Positions 4,889-5,993 of a stretch of 5,993 bases of DNA are shown piece by piece. The stretch is from Pseudomonadota bacterium (GTDB taxonomy: Bacteria; Pseudomonadota; Gammaproteobacteria; Burkholderiales; Sulfuricellaceae), in contig JAJXTJ010000090.1 in assembly GCA_021783895.1 (NCBI GenBank), positions 1-5,993 of the forward strand, in the 5' to 3' direction. The position numbers and the translations under genes were made by a program. A model generated the notes under the pieces. It ran no database searches, had not been told where the DNA came from, and saw only the letters and a program-made list of their open reading frames with translations. Each line of letters starts with the position of its first letter. Positions within the stretch are counted from its first letter, which is position 1.

Positions 4889-5737
4889 TCAATCCAGCAG
4901 GTAGTCCGCCCTCCTCCCCATACCCGGATCATCGCTGTCAATGCCCGGAAGCGGCGGGAGAATCACTTTATACGGCAACTTGCCGAGCTCGGCGGGAATT
5001 CCTCCCTTGCCCCAGACATGACCACCGCCGGTCAGCACGACCATGTGTGATCCCGGATGCCGCGCCAAATAGAGGAGGATTTCCTTGGCCATCACCCGGT
5101 TGCGCAAGGCCTGCGCTTCGCACAGATAGCGAAACGCCTCGCCGTTTCTGCCGTGCATCGGGAAGTACGCGGTCATGAATCGAAGATTTTCGTCGCTGAC
5201 CGGACCGGTCGACTCCGCGGGAAGCGCGCGCAATTCGGCGATTGACAGGGCGGAGAACCCCTGACGCGCGACCTTTTCGACGATCCGATACGGCGCGTTG
5301 AGGGCGGCCATGGGGATGCCGTGGTCACGCGCGAAAAGAAAAATGTCCCGGTAAAGCCCCCAGTTCAGATTGCGCCAGTTCGCCTGATAGACCCTGACGA
5401 ATTGTTCCTCGCGGGTTTTCCCGGCGATCCAGTCATCGAGCGCCGGCTGGCTGTCGATTTCGAACATCTCGACACCGATAGCCAGGTGTTTCCAGTTTTT
5501 TTGCAGGCCCTTGATGACATCGAGCTGCAGCTCGTGGTGTGACGCGTCATCGTGGCGCTCGCCGACGAGGATCACCGGCGCATTGCGCACCTCGGCGATC
5601 ATCTGCTCGACGCCGATGCGCTGCCCGTCCTTGATGCGGATGGCGTGGGTAATGGAACAGCCGGTCACCGCCAGCAGGAGAATCAGCCAGAATGCCCGAA
5701 GAAGGGATAGGCCGGAAAACCGTACTTTTCCCCTCAC
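4889..5737 (-). CDS. chaN: ChaN family lipoprotein (haem/iron-binding, TIKI-like fold)
   Basis: Members of the ChaN family (PF04187) are outer-membrane-associated lipoproteins; the Campylobacter protein binds haem, and the fold is related to TIKI/EreA-type metal-dependent hydrolases. From the GTG at 5737 the protein has 282 residues: a lipoprotein signal with hydrophobic AFWLILLLAV (15-24) and lipobox V24-T-G-C27. Family motifs follow: VGERHDDASHHELQ (58-71), with Glu and His likely to bind metal or ligand; GVEMFE (88-93); CEAQALRNRVMA (206-217); and LTGGGHVWGKGGIP (235-248). The frame stays open to an ATG at 5788, but that start would overlap the upstream toxin-like gene by 55 bases and give an overlong signal peptide. 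The GTG overlaps that gene's TGA as GTGA, suggesting translational coupling. Haem binding here is inferred from the family only. The exact start is less certain than the identity. Confidence 0.9.
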   Translation of the reverse strand: MRGKVRFSGLSLLRAFWLILLLAVTGCSITHAIRIKDGQRIGVEQMIAEVRNAPVILVGERHDDASHHELQLDVIKGLQKNWKHLAIGVEMFEIDSQPALDDWIAGKTREEQFVRVYQANWRNLNWGLYRDIFLFARDHGIPMAALNAPYRIVEKVARQGFSALSIAELRALPAESTGPVSDENLRFMTAYFPMHGRNGEAFRYLCEAQALRNRVMAKEILLYLARHPGSHMVVLTGGGHVWGKGGIPAELGKLPYKVILPPLPGIDSDDPGMGRRADYLLD

Positions 5738-5993
5738 CTTTGGGCAATGAGCCTGTCGTACTCGGCATGCAATCCAATCCATACCCATAGAAACCCATCT
5801 TCAATTTCAGTTGCTATGGCGCGGTGGTTGATATCGACGCGCACAGACCACACTTTGCCTACTTTTTTGAAATGCAGCGATAGGTGTCGTGGATTGTTTT
5901 TAAGTAGTTCATATTTTTTGTCTGCAAGTACGCGAACATCTTCAGGAAGTGCGTCATAGCACACCCTGAATCGGCTGGTAGTCGAATGCTTCA
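5734..5993 (-). CDS. RelE/ParE-type toxin-like protein, first base of start codon outside window
   Basis: The reading frame runs from the right edge to a TGA at 5734-5736. Bases 5992-5993 give the TG of a probable NTG start whose first base is at 5994, followed by KHSTTSRFRVCYDALPED, for a protein of 86 residues. The layout matches the RelE/ParE toxin fold: an N-terminal helical hairpin (YDALPEDVRVLADKKYELL), then the strand segments LHFKKVGKVWSVRVD, HRAIATEIED and FLWVWIGLHAEYDRLI. The R-V-D/HRAIA and IGLHAEYD pattern is typical of this toxin group from general knowledge. RelE-type toxins cut ribosome-bound mRNA and ParE-type toxins act on gyrase; which applies here cannot be told. An antitoxin, if present, would lie beyond the right edge. 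An internal GTG at 5964 would drop the conserved first strand, so I reject it as the start. It overlaps the chaN start by GTGA. Confidence 0.85.
   Translation of the reverse strand, partial: KHSTTSRFRVCYDALPEDVRVLADKKYELLKNNPRHLSLHFKKVGKVWSVRVDINHRAIATEIEDGFLWVWIGLHAEYDRLIAQR

Noticed and set aside
4701..5050. Short open frames at 4701-4892 (minus) and 4817-5050 (plus)
   Set aside because: The first is made largely of REP palindrome sequence, the second is mostly antisense to chaN; neither has family features.
5738..5788. ATG at 5788 as the chaN start
   Set aside because: It lies deep within the toxin-like gene and would place about 30 residues before the hydrophobic core of the lipoprotein signal; the GTGA overlap start fits better.

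Overview
The window is a moderately GC-rich stretch of ordinary proteobacterial chromosome. The order tRNA-Leu then tig, the protein sequences, and several REP-like intergenic palindromes suggest a betaproteobacterium, perhaps in the Nitrosomonadales (Gallionella, Sulfuricella or Nitrosomonas-like). That placement is inferred from recalled family resemblance, not from a search.

Layout from left to right. The minus strand carries the N-terminal 308 codons of trigger factor (tig), cut by the left edge, with a class II tRNA-Leu(UAG) gene just upstream and a plausible sigma70-type promoter in front of it. A small XRE-type helix-turn-helix regulator of 95 residues follows on the plus strand. A REP-like cluster framed by a 14-bp perfect inverted repeat comes next; the right arm of that repeat is also the last codons of a minus-strand radical SAM protein. 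The radical SAM gene is divergent from queD, the 6-carboxytetrahydropterin synthase of queuosine/7-deazaguanine biosynthesis, which has an extended -10 promoter. Downstream of queD is a second type of palindrome (16-bp stem), lying between queD and a converging minus-strand lipoprotein with an NHL-type beta-propeller and a Lys/Ala-rich tail. About 380 bases without a gene follow, containing the candidate lipoprotein promoters and a composite REP in which one palindrome family appears to sit inside another. The right end is a minus-strand pair: a RelE/ParE-type toxin-like gene, whose start codon is cut by one base at the window edge, overlapping by GTGA the start of a ChaN-type lipoprotein.

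Functional picture. tRNA-Leu and tig are translation and protein-folding housekeeping. queD belongs to tRNA modification, and its radical SAM neighbour is an unassigned enzyme. The two lipoproteins (NHL propeller and ChaN) are predicted to lie in the periplasm, probably at the outer membrane. The HTH protein and the RelE-like protein look like small accessory genes. I see no complete mobile element, CRISPR array or prophage, and no clearly new multi-gene system. The most unusual points are the repeat architecture (a gene end forming part of an inverted repeat around a REP, and a nested REP), a C10 tract just after the lipobox of the NHL lipoprotein, and the toxin-like gene translationally overlapping chaN.
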